From NCBI GenBank assembly GCA_002362105.1, contig DETD01000015.1, positions 1 to 37,088 on the forward strand: DNA of 37,088 nucleotides, read 5' to 3'. Below are positions 6,939-16,154 of the stretch, piece after piece (position 1 is the stretch's first letter; each line of letters starts with the position of its first letter). The notes below the pieces were generated by a model. It was not told the DNA's origin, did not search any database, and saw nothing but the letters and a program-made list of their open reading frames with translations. A program made the position numbers and the translations under genes. Source of the stretch: Bacteroidales bacterium UBA3297 (GTDB taxonomy: Bacteria > Bacteroidota > Bacteroidia > Bacteroidales > Paludibacteraceae).

Positions 6939-7851
6939 ATTTCTTTCTGTTGAAGGGATGGAACATCTCGATGGTTTCCCGTAAATGGTTTTGGCCTATG
7001 TGGGTGTAAATCTCAGTGGTGAGTATTGATTTGTGTCCTAGCATTTCTTGAATATCGCGAAGATTGGCGCCTCCTTCCAGCAGGTGGGTCGCAAAAGAGT
7101 GGCGCAGCGTGTGTGGACTGATGGTTTTGTTTATTTCTGCTTTTGCCGCCAGTTCCTTTATGATGTTGAACACCATTATACGGCTGAGTTGTCCCCCCCG
7201 GTGGTTCAAAAAGACAAAGTCCTCGCAACCTTTCTTTATGTTCAGTTTGTCGCGGTCTTCCAACCAATAGTTTATATACTTGATAGCCGATTGTGAAATA
7301 GGGACCAAGCGCTGTTTGTTCCCTTTTCCGACTACTGTGATAAACTGCTCGTCGAAGAAGATGTCGGAAATCTTCAGGTTCAGCATTTCAGAGACGCGTA
7401 ATCCGCAACTGTATAGTACCTCAATAATAGCTTTGTTGCGGTGCCCTTGGGGGAGTGTCAGGTCAATTTTGCTTTCCATAGCGTCAATTTCCTCAATAGA
7501 GAGCACTTCGGGAAGGTGCTTGCCTATTTGAGGCATTTCCAACAGTTCTGTAGGGTCGTCTTCTCGTTTATCAGTCATTAGTAAAAACTGGTAGAAAGAC
7601 TTTATGCCGGAAATGATGCGTGCGCGTGAACGCGGAGTTATGCCTAAATCGCTAAGGTCGATCAGGAAATTTTCAAGGTGTTCGCGTTGTACATTTTGTA
7701 TGTCGATGTTAGTCCCTTCCAGGTAGCCTAACAATTTTGCAAGGTCTTCCAGATAGGCCGCACGAGTATTGTCGGACAAGGAACGCTCTAAACGCAGGTA
7801 AGAGTTGTATTCCTTTATGATAGGTTGTTCGATGTAGGCGTCAATTTTCAT
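6937..7851 (-). CDS. xerD: Tyrosine site-specific recombinase XerD
   Basis: A 304-residue recombinase with the SAM-like core-binding domain (about 8-95) and the catalytic domain (about 110-295). The catalytic set is complete: Arg152 (CGLRVSEML), Lys176 (GKGNKQRLVP), His247 and Arg250 (HTLRH), His273 (LGHKS) and the nucleophile Tyr282 (TEIYTH). Length and lack of nearby mobile genes fit the housekeeping enzyme that, with XerC, resolves chromosome dimers at dif. A second recombinase at 35771 is the probable XerC partner; the D/C assignment rests on overall resemblance and the rpsU context of the other copy. It follows the arginase-like gene by 12 nt and is probably transcribed with it. Confidence 0.9.
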   Translation of the reverse strand: MKIDAYIEQPIIKEYNSYLRLERSLSDNTRAAYLEDLAKLLGYLEGTNIDIQNVQREHLENFLIDLSDLGITPRSRARIISGIKSFYQFLLMTDKREDDPTELLEMPQIGKHLPEVLSIEEIDAMESKIDLTLPQGHRNKAIIEVLYSCGLRVSEMLNLKISDIFFDEQFITVVGKGNKQRLVPISQSAIKYINYWLEDRDKLNIKKGCEDFVFLNHRGGQLSRIMVFNIIKELAAKAEINKTISPHTLRHSFATHLLEGGANLRDIQEMLGHKSILTTEIYTHIGQNHLRETIEMFHPFNRKK

Positions 7852-7863
7852 AGGCGGAATTTG

Positions 7864-9018
7864 TTATTTGAGGAAGTGCCGGAACCAAACATTTGGTTTG
7901 ATACCTAATTTCGCGTCCTCGTAGTCTTTTTCCTGACAGGCCATAATGCGTGTACCGTTTTTCGTTGGAACTTCAATCCACCAGTGTTTCAGTTTGTCGC
8001 TGTAATAGAAGTGAAGTTCGTTTTCTTCTTCTCCGGGAATAACCAACTTCTTGCAGTTTTCGATGCTGGAAGAAGGGTAGTCGCCAGCACGGTTGTCGAG
8101 CCCCTCGATAAAATGCCAGAGCATTTGGGCTGCCAAAGCGGCGGTTTGCCCGCGCTGGTCATATTTGTTTTCCATTCCGAAGAGTCCGATTATGGAAATT
8201 CTGTCGCTTGTTCCAGCGTATTGGAGTAATTGGCAAACTTCTTCACCCTTGAAGCCGTTAGGCGAAGGGTGGGTCGCAGCCGGAGCATCGGCTTGTCGGA
8301 CAACATTCATGTCGATGCTGAGGATGTCTGTGTCTCGAAGAATTGGCTCTGCCTTGAATAGGTTCTGTCTAAGTCTTCCAATACGTGTTGAGTAATCAAT
8401 GCTGTTGACGTTTCTAGAAAAGGTGTCAATAGCATTATGGCGTTCCATATATTGTAATTGTGTGTCTGAGCAATAATATTGTTGGAATCCGAGCACGTTG
8501 CAGAACCTGATGGAAGGGTGTATGGTCAGGGGAAGAAGGAAATTATTTTCGTTTGTCTTTCCTGGCATATTGAGGTTGGCGCCAAGGTCTAAACGGGAGT
8601 CGAGAAGAGAAAGGGAAATTTCGTTGTTATGGTGGCGCAGTCCCTCGACGGTAGCGCTGGTAAACTTTTGGTTATTGCCCATTACAATGCAGACCACACC
8701 TTTTGCGGTTAACAGCTCAATAACGCACTGCAAACCGAAGTAGGTGTTGTCTTTCTTATTCCCAGGCTTGATGTTTCCTAAATCAGCAATCTTCAGATGC
8801 TTAAAACCTCCCTTCAGCGTGTAGAGTTCTTTACGGATGGCGTCGGCTACACAACCGTTTTTCTGGTTGTGGTCGGAAACACCGATTAATGCCACATTGT
8901 AGCCTTTTTTGCAGAGTTGACCCGAAAAAGAGTCTTTTTTTTGCATATGCGCATTGCTACCGGTGTTGATTTCGACATTGTCGAAAAAAAGTTCTATGCT
9001 GTTTTCTTCGTTTTCCAT
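7864..9018 (-). CDS. Arginase/formimidoylglutamase-superfamily protein with degraded metal site
   Basis: 384 residues resembling the Bacteroidota formimidoylglutamase-like ureohydrolase family. Enzymes of this fold bind two Mn ions through GGDH, DAHxD and SxDxD motifs. Here the equivalents read GNNQ (114-117), LLDSRLDLG (138-146) and SIDMNVV (234-240), so the His of the first motif, the His of the second and the second Asp of the third are gone. It is probably not a functional hydrolase. The open frame extends to a GTG at 9057, but a perfect TAnnTTTG box lies across that extension, so transcription should start inside it; the ATG at 9018 is preferred. Upstream neighbour: a divergent T9SS cargo gene. 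Function unknown. Confidence 0.7.
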   Translation of the reverse strand: MENEENSIELFFDNVEINTGSNAHMQKKDSFSGQLCKKGYNVALIGVSDHNQKNGCVADAIRKELYTLKGGFKHLKIADLGNIKPGNKKDNTYFGLQCVIELLTAKGVVCIVMGNNQKFTSATVEGLRHHNNEISLSLLDSRLDLGANLNMPGKTNENNFLLPLTIHPSIRFCNVLGFQQYYCSDTQLQYMERHNAIDTFSRNVNSIDYSTRIGRLRQNLFKAEPILRDTDILSIDMNVVRQADAPAATHPSPNGFKGEEVCQLLQYAGTSDRISIIGLFGMENKYDQRGQTAALAAQMLWHFIEGLDNRAGDYPSSSIENCKKLVIPGEEENELHFYYSDKLKHWWIEVPTKNGTRIMACQEKDYEDAKLGIKPNVWFRHFLK

Positions 9019-9037
9019 TATGTACGCTGTGTTAGTG

Positions 9038-9045
9038 CAAAAATA
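9038..9045 (-). promoter_or_regulatory. -7 promoter element for the arginase-like gene and xerD
   Basis: TATTTTTG on the minus strand, an exact TAnnTTTG match, ends 19 nt before the ATG at 9018. It settles the start codon: the in-frame GTG at 9057 would lie upstream of the transcript. A -33 TTTG is not obvious. Confidence 0.6.
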
Positions 9046-9178
9046 CGTTATCTGCACCGCTTTTAAAAGAAGGTAGATGCCAAATCTGGAACCATGTTAC
9101 AAGTTTTTGAAACAATAGTGCGGTAAAGGGTCGATTAAAAATCTGTAATTTAGCGTAACTAACTACATTTATATAAAT

Positions 9179-12100
9179 ATGGGCAATTCTTTTTTCAAGA
9201 AACTGCTTTCTGCAGCTATGCTGTGTGCTGTAGCTCAAAATGTTTCGGGTCAGTCGTGGAACCTAGTCTGGCGTGAAGATTTTGGGGTGGCCGAAGACAC
9301 TGTTATCAAGGATTTTCCGAATGCAAGTATGACGGTGCCCCGCCATTCGTTTGCCGGTTACGAGTCGAAGGCGCATTATGGAAGCGCCGGTTATATAGAA
9401 TACCATGAGCAGGGCGATTGGGTCGGTGATTGCGGATTCATTGACGACGGCCAGTACGGTATAGCCAACAGCACTTGGTGGGCTTATAACCGTTTTGCGA
9501 AGTGTGGAACGGGTGCGGGTCACTTTATTGGCGGCCGTGACCATACCGGCAACAAGAATGGCGCCATGCTGATTGTTAATTCAGAAGTGGGTACAGGTTT
9601 GCCTATATATACACAGCAAATAGAGTTTGACCTGTGTGACAGCCGCGAATACAAATTTGTAATTTACGCAGCTAGTATCACCGCTTATCAAGACGACGGC
9701 GGAAATGCCGATTTGGAGATGAAGGTCATCAATGCAAAGACTGGCAAGGAAATTCGTAACATAAGGACAAAGGAAATCCCGTTTTGGGAGGCTGGCGGTT
9801 GGGGAACTCCAAATCCTAACGATTGTGTGACCTGCGACCGGAACTGGTCGGAATACTCTTGTACGTTTACCGCAAACGATGGCGATGTGCTTGAACTGCA
9901 GGTGGTGAACTGGGGTAGTGGCTATAACGACTTTGTAATTGACGATATTTCGCTATACAGGAATGATACAGAAGAAATACCAGACCCAGTGATTTCTGCG
10001 ACTTCGGTTTCCCAGTCTTCGGGTTCGAAAAACGACTGTTCATACCTTGCCTTGTTTTCGGTGGAAAGTTCTGTGTTAGCGGAATGGCACAAAATATACG
10101 ATAAGGTTTACTTTTTGTGGCAACAGTCTACCGACGATGGCGTAACATGGACTAATGTGAAGGACGTAAGCGGAATAGACAAAACGGATGCGGAAATAGA
10201 AATGGATAAAAGTAAAAATACTATTTTCCGGGTCATTATCACAGGTGGTTCTACCGATGCTTTGGCAGAAGAACAAGCCCTCTATATTGCAACTTATGGA
10301 GGCCCGAAGGGAGGTTGTGCCTATTATTCCATTTCAAATACGTTGAGTGCCCTTCCTAAGGCCGATTGTACTTATTCCGATGACTTGCTGGCCTTGTTTG
10401 TCGACGATTTCGGTACGGCTCCCGATGGAGGTTCTGTATCATCTCCTTATTGTCCGTTCTCGTTTGTAGAAAAAGGATTGTCAGCTGGAGACTATGCGGT
10501 AACCGCCAATCCAACCAACACCCAGCAAAACACATGGGACGGTGTTCCCGCTTTTTCTGATCATACGGGTAATGCTGATGGAGGAATGCTCTATTGCCGT
10601 GTGAATAAAGAAACCGGTACCCTCTATGAACGTATTGTTTCGGGGCCGTTCTGTGAGTGTAAAAGTTACATGTTTTCATTTAATGCGGCGGCATTGGGCT
10701 CGTGGAGTACTCTCTATATGGAGGGGCAGGTTCTAGATACGAAGGGAAACATTTTGGCATCGTTGCCAATCGCGCAAGGAAATGGTGGCTCAGATGCCGT
10801 TTGGCATCGCTATCAGATAGATTTCTCGCCTGCGGCTGGAACTGGAAACCTTATCTTCAAGATTGTGAGTACTGACCCTGGCACTGAGTCGTATGGCACT
10901 CAGATTGTGATTGACGATGTCTCGTTGCGTGTCTGTGGAATGCATATCCCTCAAGACTCTATCTATATTAACAATATCCCTTCACAGACGTCGCTGACTG
11001 GCTTTGATTGTGCCGAGAAACCGGTTCCTACAGTAAATTTGAGTAGCATGTCTGGCTGGGAAAAACTCTATCCGGCGGCTGTGGCAGTATGGCAGACTAG
11101 CCTCGACGGCGGTCTGACGTGGACATCGCTTTCTGAAAAAGGCCGTTCGGTGGCATTTGACTCTGATGGCGGCGGTGCCGTTATGTATAGGGCTGTCCTT
11201 GCAGAAAATGGGGAAGTGGCCAATGGAGTGGCCGAAGGAGCTGCTACAGAAGGCTGTGGCGTATACCTCGTTACCAATACGGTGACGCTTGAATGTACGG
11301 CCCAATGCCACTTCAACGATGAGATGCTGGTGCTTTGGAAAGACGACTTTGGGTCAGTTCCTGCGAATACCCGAAAAGAGTGTTCTTATTTAAAAGGACA
11401 CAAGTTTCTGAAGGATATGAAAAAGAGTGTGGACGATGGCGAATATGCCGTAGTTCGCCGTATGCAGGACGCCGGAAACTGGTTTGCCGCTATGGATGGA
11501 ACGGACCACACTGGGAATGCCGATGGTGGTTTCTTGGTGATAAACATAAGCAAGAGTTACAAAGACAAGATGATATATGAGCAGGAACTCGGTTTTACCA
11601 CTTGCGAAAACACTTCATACTATTTCTCGTTGTGGGCGTCTTCAATTTCGAAGCGTGTGGCTAATGGAGACAAAACAGGAGTGCTCTGTAACCTGACCTT
11701 GGAAATTGTGAATGCAGAAAACAATGAGGTGCTTGCTTCTATTGAAACTGGCGATATGCCTAATGCCGAATCGATAGACGGGGAAATCCCCTGGAAAAAC
11801 TATGGCGTTAGTTTCGTCAGCACAGGTGAGAAAGTAAAATTGCGTATTTACGACCACGCAGGGAATGGCGACAAGGGCAACGATTTGGCACTTGACGATA
11901 TTTCGCTTATCGCTTGCGACGTGACTGCTCCGAATGTAGAATTGGCCGTAGATGGTAAGGATGACGTTTCTGGCCTTTGCGGGGTAGACGAGTATACCCT
12001 TAAAGTTGGCGATTTGAAGGGTTGGAACAAAATTTATAATGACGATGTCTACTGCTTGTGGCAAAAGTCGGAGGACGGTGGCGAAAGTTGGGAAAACTTG

Positions 12101-15100
12101 ACGGAAGAGAGCGGACTGGCGAGCGAAAAGGGTGTTTTGACCGTTACGGCACTCCGTAATATGCAGTTGGTAAACGACACCCTTGTGAATGTGGGTATAC
12201 GCTACCGTGTGATTGTTGCAGGCCCGAAATCGGAAGTTACCGAACAGATTGCCACGCAAGGCTACCCAGACGATGGGTGTTACCTCTATCGCATTTCAAA
12301 TGTAATGACGGTGCGGTGCGAGTGTAAGGAACCAGAATTCGACTATGTTGCCAACAAGTTTGATGTCTGTATGAGCGAAGAACCTATAGAGATGAATGTC
12401 CAACAGACAAACACCGTTGCAATTGATACGGTTCGTTGGTTCTCTCAAACAATGGGCTCAAAAGATTGGAAGTTGGAACAGGAGTCTGTAGGAAACGATG
12501 TGGGTGCAGAAAATCTACACTTTAAAGTTGTTCCTACCGACAGCGTCAGGTATCTGTTTCTTGCTTATAGCGAAGCTTGTGTTTCCGACTCTATCATCTT
12601 TACGGTTAATGTCGACAAACCAATTGAGTTGGAGCATTTGGCTTCAACCGTACTTTGCGAGGGTTCAGATACCACCTATAAGGCGGTTGTAACAAGTGGA
12701 TACCCTCTTTCTTATGTTTGGAACGGCACAACAAGTGCTAATGATGAGTATACAATCTCAAACATTGCAACGGATGCAGTTGTGACGCTCGTTGCCAAGG
12801 GCGCCGTTTGTACATCGGAAGAAAAGGGTGCAACAGTAAAAGTGGAGAAAAAGGTGGAAATAATTACATCTATCGCACCACAAGAGGTTTGCACTTTCGA
12901 TGAGATCACGTTAGACTCAAAGGCTGTTGCAGAGAACGTACAATGGTATCAGAGTTATTCTGGGAAAATGGTCTTTACAAAGATTGATGGAGGTACAAAT
13001 GCTATTCTCGCTTGTTCGCCCGACAGTAACCGTATCTACAAGGTTGTGGCAAGCGGTTTGAAGTGTCCGAGCAAGGAACTGAGTGTAGATGTTACAGTTA
13101 AATACCCAGCCGTGATAGAGGCTTCGATAGATGAAACGGAATATTGTGTCGGTGGCACTTCCACTATAAGTGTGGCGCTTGACCATGTTACCTCGTTGAG
13201 GTGGATGCGGAAGGCGGAAGGAGAAACGGCCTTTTCTGTTTTCAAGGAGGGAACTTACAGCGAAACCGATACAAAAACTTCTGAAATTGTCGCTCCTGAG
13301 GTGTCAACACAGTATTTGGTGCAGACGCCAAGCGAGGGCTGTGCTGCGGCTCAGTCTGAAGTCTTTACGGTAACAGTTGAACAACCCGTAGACTTTACTT
13401 TGAAAGCAGACAAGGACATGGTTTGTAAGGGTGCTGATGATGCGGCTGTGACACTGAACGCTAATTTGATTTCGGGTACTGCCGCTTTGGTAGAGGGCAA
13501 CGCTGCCGATGTGATGACTACCGGATCGTTGTTGGTTAATCCGACAGAGACAACTACCTACACATTAGGCATTACAGGCAAGCTTTGTGCTACAAAAGTA
13601 GAAAAGGATGTGACGGTTACTGTAGAGGTTCCAACAACATTCTCTGAACTGAAGGTGTCGGAAACAAAAGTGTGTGAAAATTCGGTTGTTACTTTCAGCT
13701 ATACCGTAGAACCGGCTGATGCTCCGTATAAACTGATGGTGAACACCAATAACACAGATTTTACTGAAATGGCTGTAGAAAACTCATATGTGCAAACAGC
13801 AAGCGCTTCGCCACGCTGCTATAAGTTGGTAAGCGGTGCCGGTGATGTCTGCTTGGCTTCTGAGTCGAATATTGTTTGTGTAGAAGTGGAAGACTCTGCA
13901 AAATTTGAATTCTCTGCTGACAAGACAGCCCTTTGCGAGGGTGCAGGCGTTACCTTCACAGTCGGCATTCCCGCGACTCACAAAGACTACAAGTTTATGT
14001 TCGACGGCGCTTTGAGGCAGGTTCAAACCCAGATAAACATTGAAAATCCGGAAAGCAAAGTTTATACGGCAAGTTTGGCGGGCGAAGTTTGTCCGAAGGT
14101 GGAAAAGTCAATAGAGATAAAGGTTCAGCAACCTGCATCGTTGAGTATTTCTTCAAATCAGACTTCGGTATGTGTAAACACACATGTAAGCATAGAGTTG
14201 ACAGCAGTCAACGCATTGTCTACCCAATGGTGGTCTTCTGCCGATGGTGTCAATTATGTGAAGTTCGATGGCGACGGGACCAATCTGTTGCCACAGTCCG
14301 ACACTTGGTATAAGGTGACTGCAGTCGGTTCTGAGATGTGTCCGGGGGCAGAGTCAAACATAGTGGCAGTGACCGTTGAAGATTCTGTCCGTTATTCTAT
14401 AAGCGAACCGGGTGCGGCTGTTTGTAGCGGCGAACCAGTGTCGTCGGTCATTACAATACAGTCGGGCACTCCATCGTCTGTTGAGTGGAAGAAGAATGAT
14501 GTGAAGATTGCCGGGGTTGTAAGTCTGAACGATGTTCCAACTGAAGACAGCAACCTTTATACGGCTATTGTGTCTGGTACCGTTTGTCCTGCCGTTAGCA
14601 AGTCGTTTACTGTGGCTGTTGAACAACAACCAACCATAGGCGAAATAGAGTCGTGTTGCGAAGTTATTTGTGCTGGCTCGAGTGTAGACTTGTCGGTAAA
14701 CGTACAAAATGCAAAGGGACTTGTATGGACCAAACGAACAGCAGCAGGAACAACCACACTGTCTGACGCAAATGAACTGAAGATTTCTGATGTTATGTCG
14801 GAAACCGCATACTACCAGGTGTCAACAACTGGGGCTGTTGTGTGCAAGAATGTAGCGACAAAGGAACTGAAAGTAGAGGTTGAGCAACCTTTGACGGTAT
14901 CGTTGCCTGAAGATTCGTATATCTGTTCTGGTGCTGGTGTTTCTATTGTTGCCACTGTAACCGGCCAGCCTATCCAGTATGAATGGCAGGCCAATAGCGT
15001 GGATGTGGCGGGCTCAACATCATCGCTTTCGGCGACACCTACAGAAACTACCACCTACACGCTTACTACAAAAGCAAAGGCATGTCCGTTTGTGCAGGCC

Positions 15101-16090
15101 AGCACGACAGTAAATGTAGAAGAAGTTCCCACGGTGTTGATCAGCGCGTCTGCCGACTCTATTTGTGAGGGCGAAAGCATTGAACTGGTTGCAGATAATG
15201 CCGAAAAGGTGACTTTGAATTGGGTCTATGCGCCAAAGGGTGGTGTCCTTACCAGCCTGCCTGGCACAACCGCGAATGTGACGGTTGCTCCATTGGAAAC
15301 GGTGGTCTACAGTGCGCAGTATTCAACCGAACATGGTTGCGCGTCTAAAACAAACGAAGTGCATGTTAATGTAAGCGCAAAGGTTTCTGCATCGGTTGCC
15401 GATACCTTTATGTGTGAAGGTGGCGTGGCGCAGTTGCAGGCTCGTGGCGATGGCGCTTACCAGTATGCGTGGTATAGCGACGCCGACTACACCGAATTGG
15501 AAGGCGTGTCGGCAAGATTGAAAGTTTCGCCAAGTGCGTCTACCACCTATTACTTGCAGGTGACAAACGGTAAGTGTAAGGAAGAATTGCAAACTATGGT
15601 AGAAGTGATGGACAATCCGAAGATTGTGGCTTTAGAAGACCGTGATGTCCGTGAGATAGAAGTGATGGTAGAAGGTGGAGGCGGCAGTTATGAATATAAC
15701 TACGGCGGAGAGTGGACAAAAGAAAATCTGTTCTCCGGTTTCCGTTTCTCAACACAATATACTATTGGAGTGCGCGATGCGATGGGGTGCAGAGCCGACA
15801 CCACATTCCGCACAAAAACGTATGACTTGAAAGTGCCCCTTTCCTTCTCTCCGAACGGTGACGGACAAAACGACTTTTTCGAAATCGAGAATTTAGGCAA
15901 GTATCCCGACGCCAAAATACGTATCTACGACCGCTGGGGAAAGAAATTGTTAGAAACAAGGTCTTCTGAATATGCTGGTTGGGACGGTATCTATAACGGC
16001 GTGTCGCTACCTTCAACCGACTATTGGTATGAGATATGGGTGGAGGAACTGGCAAAGTACTATACGGGGCATTTTACGTTGCTCAGGTAG
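9179..16090 (+). CDS. Giant modular surface protein with T9SS type B sorting domain
   Basis: 2303 residues. A signal peptide (about 1-24, ending NVSGQ) is followed by three copies of a long unit: a jelly-roll-like module opening with DDFG or EDFG and DHTGN(A/K)(D/N)G and closing with (I/L)DD(I/V)SL (about 32-260, 408-590, 719-908). Each is followed by a shorter module with W-x-K-(I/L)-Y and LWQ-S-DGG-W (about 297-390, 633-705, 950-1040). Then come about 13 Ig-like repeats of roughly 80 residues (about 1055-2140), each beginning with a Cys (LCEGS, VCAGS, ICEGE types) and usually carrying a second one, suggesting one disulfide per repeat. The last 87 residues (LSFSPNGDGQNDFFEI ... IRIYDRWGKKL ... 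GWDGIYNG ... YWYEIW) are a T9SS type B sorting domain (TIGR04131-like). It should cross the outer membrane by T9SS and act at the surface or be released, probably as an adhesin. Confidence 0.9.
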   Translation: MGNSFFKKLLSAAMLCAVAQNVSGQSWNLVWREDFGVAEDTVIKDFPNASMTVPRHSFAGYESKAHYGSAGYIEYHEQGDWVGDCGFIDDGQYGIANSTWWAYNRFAKCGTGAGHFIGGRDHTGNKNGAMLIVNSEVGTGLPIYTQQIEFDLCDSREYKFVIYAASITAYQDDGGNADLEMKVINAKTGKEIRNIRTKEIPFWEAGGWGTPNPNDCVTCDRNWSEYSCTFTANDGDVLELQVVNWGSGYNDFVIDDISLYRNDTEEIPDPVISATSVSQSSGSKNDCSYLALFSVESSVLAEWHKIYDKVYFLWQQSTDDGVTWTNVKDVSGIDKTDAEIEMDKSKNTIFRVIITGGSTDALAEEQALYIATYGGPKGGCAYYSISNTLSALPKADCTYSDDLLALFVDDFGTAPDGGSVSSPYCPFSFVEKGLSAGDYAVTANPTNTQQNTWDGVPAFSDHTGNADGGMLYCRVNKETGTLYERIVSGPFCECKSYMFSFNAAALGSWSTLYMEGQVLDTKGNILASLPIAQGNGGSDAVWHRYQIDFSPAAGTGNLIFKIVSTDPGTESYGTQIVIDDVSLRVCGMHIPQDSIYINNIPSQTSLTGFDCAEKPVPTVNLSSMSGWEKLYPAAVAVWQTSLDGGLTWTSLSEKGRSVAFDSDGGGAVMYRAVLAENGEVANGVAEGAATEGCGVYLVTNTVTLECTAQCHFNDEMLVLWKDDFGSVPANTRKECSYLKGHKFLKDMKKSVDDGEYAVVRRMQDAGNWFAAMDGTDHTGNADGGFLVINISKSYKDKMIYEQELGFTTCENTSYYFSLWASSISKRVANGDKTGVLCNLTLEIVNAENNEVLASIETGDMPNAESIDGEIPWKNYGVSFVSTGEKVKLRIYDHAGNGDKGNDLALDDISLIACDVTAPNVELAVDGKDDVSGLCGVDEYTLKVGDLKGWNKIYNDDVYCLWQKSEDGGESWENLTEESGLASEKGVLTVTALRNMQLVNDTLVNVGIRYRVIVAGPKSEVTEQIATQGYPDDGCYLYRISNVMTVRCECKEPEFDYVANKFDVCMSEEPIEMNVQQTNTVAIDTVRWFSQTMGSKDWKLEQESVGNDVGAENLHFKVVPTDSVRYLFLAYSEACVSDSIIFTVNVDKPIELEHLASTVLCEGSDTTYKAVVTSGYPLSYVWNGTTSANDEYTISNIATDAVVTLVAKGAVCTSEEKGATVKVEKKVEIITSIAPQEVCTFDEITLDSKAVAENVQWYQSYSGKMVFTKIDGGTNAILACSPDSNRIYKVVASGLKCPSKELSVDVTVKYPAVIEASIDETEYCVGGTSTISVALDHVTSLRWMRKAEGETAFSVFKEGTYSETDTKTSEIVAPEVSTQYLVQTPSEGCAAAQSEVFTVTVEQPVDFTLKADKDMVCKGADDAAVTLNANLISGTAALVEGNAADVMTTGSLLVNPTETTTYTLGITGKLCATKVEKDVTVTVEVPTTFSELKVSETKVCENSVVTFSYTVEPADAPYKLMVNTNNTDFTEMAVENSYVQTASASPRCYKLVSGAGDVCLASESNIVCVEVEDSAKFEFSADKTALCEGAGVTFTVGIPATHKDYKFMFDGALRQVQTQINIENPESKVYTASLAGEVCPKVEKSIEIKVQQPASLSISSNQTSVCVNTHVSIELTAVNALSTQWWSSADGVNYVKFDGDGTNLLPQSDTWYKVTAVGSEMCPGAESNIVAVTVEDSVRYSISEPGAAVCSGEPVSSVITIQSGTPSSVEWKKNDVKIAGVVSLNDVPTEDSNLYTAIVSGTVCPAVSKSFTVAVEQQPTIGEIESCCEVICAGSSVDLSVNVQNAKGLVWTKRTAAGTTTLSDANELKISDVMSETAYYQVSTTGAVVCKNVATKELKVEVEQPLTVSLPEDSYICSGAGVSIVATVTGQPIQYEWQANSVDVAGSTSSLSATPTETTTYTLTTKAKACPFVQASTTVNVEEVPTVLISASADSICEGESIELVADNAEKVTLNWVYAPKGGVLTSLPGTTANVTVAPLETVVYSAQYSTEHGCASKTNEVHVNVSAKVSASVADTFMCEGGVAQLQARGDGAYQYAWYSDADYTELEGVSARLKVSPSASTTYYLQVTNGKCKEELQTMVEVMDNPKIVALEDRDVREIEVMVEGGGGSYEYNYGGEWTKENLFSGFRFSTQYTIGVRDAMGCRADTTFRTKTYDLKVPLSFSPNGDGQNDFFEIENLGKYPDAKIRIYDRWGKKLLETRSSEYAGWDGIYNGVSLPSTDYWYEIWVEELAKYYTGHFTLLR

Positions 16091-16112
16091 CCATAGAGGA
16101 TTTGAGGAAAAA

Positions 16113-16150
16113 CGGGGCGGCAGTGTGAAACCAGCACTGCCGCCCCGTTT
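16113..16150. terminator. Bidirectional terminator between convergent genes
   Basis: A perfect 13-bp GC-rich inverted repeat, CGGGGCGGCAGTG / CACTGCCGCCCCG (16113-16125 and 16135-16147), with a 9-nt loop. The minus strand follows it with GTTTTTCC and the plus strand with only GTTTG. It serves the convergent cargo gene (+) and the HNH gene (-). Confidence 0.85.
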
Positions 16151-16154
16151 GCCG

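Noticed and set aside
6937..7851. Tyrosine recombinase as a sign of an integrated mobile element.
   Set aside because: Length, complete catalytic set and neighbours fit a housekeeping Xer protein; no att repeats, relaxase or phage genes are near.
12330..15600. Regularly spaced repeats that might suggest a CRISPR array or DNA satellite.
   Set aside because: The repetition is at the protein level (diverged Ig-like domains of about 80 residues); the DNA is not repeated closely and the frame is open throughout.
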